From Akkermansiaceae bacterium (lineage in GTDB: Bacteria > Verrucomicrobiota > Verrucomicrobiia > Verrucomicrobiales > Akkermansiaceae), in NCBI GenBank assembly GCA_903906515.1, contig CAIVKO010000108.1:1-64000 (forward strand): a stretch of DNA of 64,000 nucleotides, given 5' to 3'. The translations under genes were made by a program, and so were the position numbers. Below are positions 62,331 through 64,000 of the stretch, one piece after another (the stretch's first letter is position 1; every line of letters starts with the position of its first letter). The notes under the pieces are model-generated. The model was not told the DNA's origin and did no database searches. It worked only from the letters and a program-made list of their open reading frames with translations.

Positions 62331-63440
62331 ATGATCATCGGAATTCCAAAAGAGTGTAAGGCCCAAGAGAATCGTGTCAGCATGGTTCCCGGATCAGTGA
62401 TGGAACTTGTGAAGCGCGGCCACCGGGTGCTGATGCAGCGTGGAGCCGGAGAAGGCGCGAGTTATCCTGACGAACTCTATATTGCACAGGGCGCGGAAAT
62501 CGTCGCTGATGAAGAGACGGTTTTCGGCACGGCGGATTTGATCGTGAAGGTCAAGGAGCCACAGCCGAAGGAGTTGGCGTTGCTTCGCTCCGGGCAGATT
62601 CTTTTCACCTACCTGCATCTCGCGGCGGACAAAACACTCACCGAGAAACTCATCGCCACCGGTTGCACGGCGATTGCCTATGAAACCATCGAGGTCCATC
62701 GGCGTCTGCCATTGCTGGAGCCGATGAGCGAGATTGCCGGGCGCATGTCCTCGATTGTCGGTTCCTATCATTTGGCGAAGCATCGCGGTGGTCGCGGATG
62801 TTTGTTAGGCGGCGTTCCCGGTGTGGCACCCGGTCGCGTGGTGGTTCTGGGCGGCGGCACGGCAGGCGTGAACGCGGCGCGTGTGGCCACCGGGATCGGT
62901 GCGGATGTCACGATTCTGGAAGTGGATTTCGAGCGGATGCGGTTTCTCGACATCACGATGAGCGGAACCAGCACGGTGTATTCGAACGAAGCAAATCTCG
63001 CCGAACTCCTGCCGCGCGCCGATCTCGTCATCGGCGCAGTGCTCGTTCCCGGCGCGAAGGCTCCGAAGCTGATCACTCGTGAGATGCTTGCCATGATGCC
63101 GAAGGGCAGCGTGTTCGTGGACATCGCGGTGGACCAGGGTGGATGCGCGGTGACCACGCGTGCCACCACGCACGAGAACCCAACCTATGAAGAGGAAGGC
63201 GTGCTTCACTATTGCGTGGCCAACATGCCGGGCGCATATTCGCGCACCGCAACCCAAGCCCTCAATAACGTCACGCATTCGTGGACCATGCTGATCGCCG
63301 ATCGCGGTGTATCCGGAGCCTGCTCGGTGAGACCTGAGTTGATCGGCGGCATCCAGACCATGCATGGGAAACTCACCTGCAAACCCGTGGCCGAAGCGCA
63401 TGGGATGGAGTTCACCGATCCGACGGGTTTGCTTTCCTAA
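62331..63440 (+). CDS. ald: Alanine dehydrogenase
   Basis: The enzyme interconverts L-alanine and pyruvate with NAD and ammonium. It has 369 residues, the standard length. It begins MIIGIPKECKAQENRVSMVP. The NAD-binding fold is VVVLGGGTAGVNAARVATGIGA and the active-site segments include KVKEPQPKE and HLAADKTLTE. The 3' part has VDQGGCAVTTRATTHENPTY and NMPGAYSRTATQAL. A TATAAA (62322) lies only 3 bases from the ATG, and there is no Shine-Dalgarno sequence. The downstream gene is a probable HTH regulator. Confidence 0.97.
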   Translation: MIIGIPKECKAQENRVSMVPGSVMELVKRGHRVLMQRGAGEGASYPDELYIAQGAEIVADEETVFGTADLIVKVKEPQPKELALLRSGQILFTYLHLAADKTLTEKLIATGCTAIAYETIEVHRRLPLLEPMSEIAGRMSSIVGSYHLAKHRGGRGCLLGGVPGVAPGRVVVLGGGTAGVNAARVATGIGADVTILEVDFERMRFLDITMSGTSTVYSNEANLAELLPRADLVIGAVLVPGAKAPKLITREMLAMMPKGSVFVDIAVDQGGCAVTTRATTHENPTYEEEGVLHYCVANMPGAYSRTATQALNNVTHSWTMLIADRGVSGACSVRPELIGGIQTMHGKLTCKPVAEAHGMEFTDPTGLLS

Positions 63441-63526
63441 CCTGAGGGTCAGAAAGATATCGTTGGTTTTTACGGATTTCCGCATTGCTTGAGACGGAAA
63501 TCCGGCGTTTTCTTGGCCAGTTCGGC

Positions 63527-64000
63527 ATGTTGCTCACCGTATTCAAAGATCTTGTGAAACCCCAGTGGCGGGCTGTGCTCGAAGAGCTCAAACTCTCCGG
63601 GGAAACATCCGTCAGTGATCTCGCGCGCAGCCTCGGAGGCAGCTACATGGCTATCAAAACCCACTGCGAGGAACTCACCAAGGCCGGCTACCTCGTCCGC
63701 ACCCGACTGCCTCGCGCGGAAGTCGGGCGCCCAGAGATTTTCTACAGCCTCTCCACCAAGGCGGACGCACTGTTTCCCCAAGCGGGCGCGGATTTCACTC
63801 TCGAACTACTCGAGGGCGTCCGCCTGATGTTTGGCGAGAGCGCACCGGAAAAACTGCTTTTCCAGTATTTCCAAAAACAATCGGATGGCTTGGAAAAACG
63901 CTTGGCAAAACTCCAAACGATTGAGGAAAAGGCGGCAAAACTCGCAGCGTTGCGCACCCAACAAGGATACGCCGGTTTCTGCAAACAAGACCCCGACGAA
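63527..64000 (+). CDS. Winged-helix transcriptional regulator (ArsR/SufR-like), 3' end cut by window edge
   Basis: The first 158 residues are visible and the frame is open to the window end. Residues ~12-75 form a winged helix: LEELKLSGETSVSDLARSLG, then SYMAIKTHCEELTKAGYLVR and a PRAEVGRPEIFYSLS wing. The following region (about 85-150) is helical and charged, as in SufR/DeoR-like regulators, where cysteines for an Fe-S cluster may occur; only one Cys (KQDPDE context) is in view. An in-frame TTG at 63485 is an alternative start. The target is unknown. Confidence 0.8.
   Translation, partial: MLLTVFKDLVKPQWRAVLEELKLSGETSVSDLARSLGGSYMAIKTHCEELTKAGYLVRTRLPRAEVGRPEIFYSLSTKADALFPQAGADFTLELLEGVRLMFGESAPEKLLFQYFQKQSDGLEKRLAKLQTIEEKAAKLAALRTQQGYAGFCKQDPDE

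Overview
The window looks like chromosomal DNA from a GC-rich Verrucomicrobiota bacterium, probably Verrucomicrobiales. The support is indirect: a PEP-CTERM anchored protein, a GTP-type PEP carboxykinase, a prepilin/type II-like cassette with two GspE ATPases, many start codons without Shine-Dalgarno sequences, and dispersed palindromic repeats in intergenic gaps. No rRNA, CRISPR array, insertion sequence or prophage was found. The family-level assignment is inference from gene content.

Layout. 1-5.9 kb: a tripartite RND efflux operon (outer-membrane factor, fusion protein, and a pump cut by the window edge), divergent from its likely TetR regulator across a gap with a CTTGC/GCAAG operator. 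5.9-8.5 kb: Nudix hydrolase, a stand-alone EboD-like sugar-phosphate cyclase, and a GNAT acetyltransferase. 8.5-16.4 kb: pckG, a polysaccharide deacetylase, ffh, a YdcF-like protein with an Rrf2 regulator, and cysE with a lipoprotein gene. 16.5-21.8 kb: ribD/mscS, divergent from fabF/thioesterase. 21.9-22.6 kb: a PEP-CTERM protein.

23.1-36.4 kb is the translation/transcription supercluster, all on the minus strand: tRNA-Thr, tuf, tRNA-Trp, secE, nusG, rplK, rplA, rplJ, rplL, rpoB, rpoC. It begins at a strong sigma70-like promoter and ends at a strong intrinsic terminator. Several of its genes have a CA-rich ACACAAC-type leader instead of a Shine-Dalgarno sequence.

36.5-40.9 kb: holA, a half-size TSUP permease and a 934-residue fusion of a TOTE-type archaeo-eukaryotic primase, an SF2 helicase and a DUF559 nuclease. 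This fusion is the best candidate for an unusual defence or genome-conflict system. 41-45 kb: lysC, an RlmM-like methyltransferase and a Sel1-repeat protein. 45.4-51 kb: the GspE/GspE/GspF/pseudopilin cassette. 51-59 kb: trmO with a very large lipoprotein, a polyprenyl synthase, an HI0933-like flavoprotein, a sigma54 activator whose phospho-acceptor Asp is replaced by Glu, and gmk. 59-60.6 kb is a decay zone with repeats, a truncated VWA protein, a 3' fragment of an SGNH hydrolase and a long inverted repeat. 60.6-64 kb: a degenerate-esterase/amidohydrolase fusion, ald and a partial HTH regulator.

Two repeat families stand out. A roughly 135-bp palindrome occurs three times (7.6, 45.0 and 56.8 kb). 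A roughly 30-bp TGTAGCG element occurs at 13.1, 16.5 and 59.1-59.3 kb. Both lie mainly in gaps between convergent genes.
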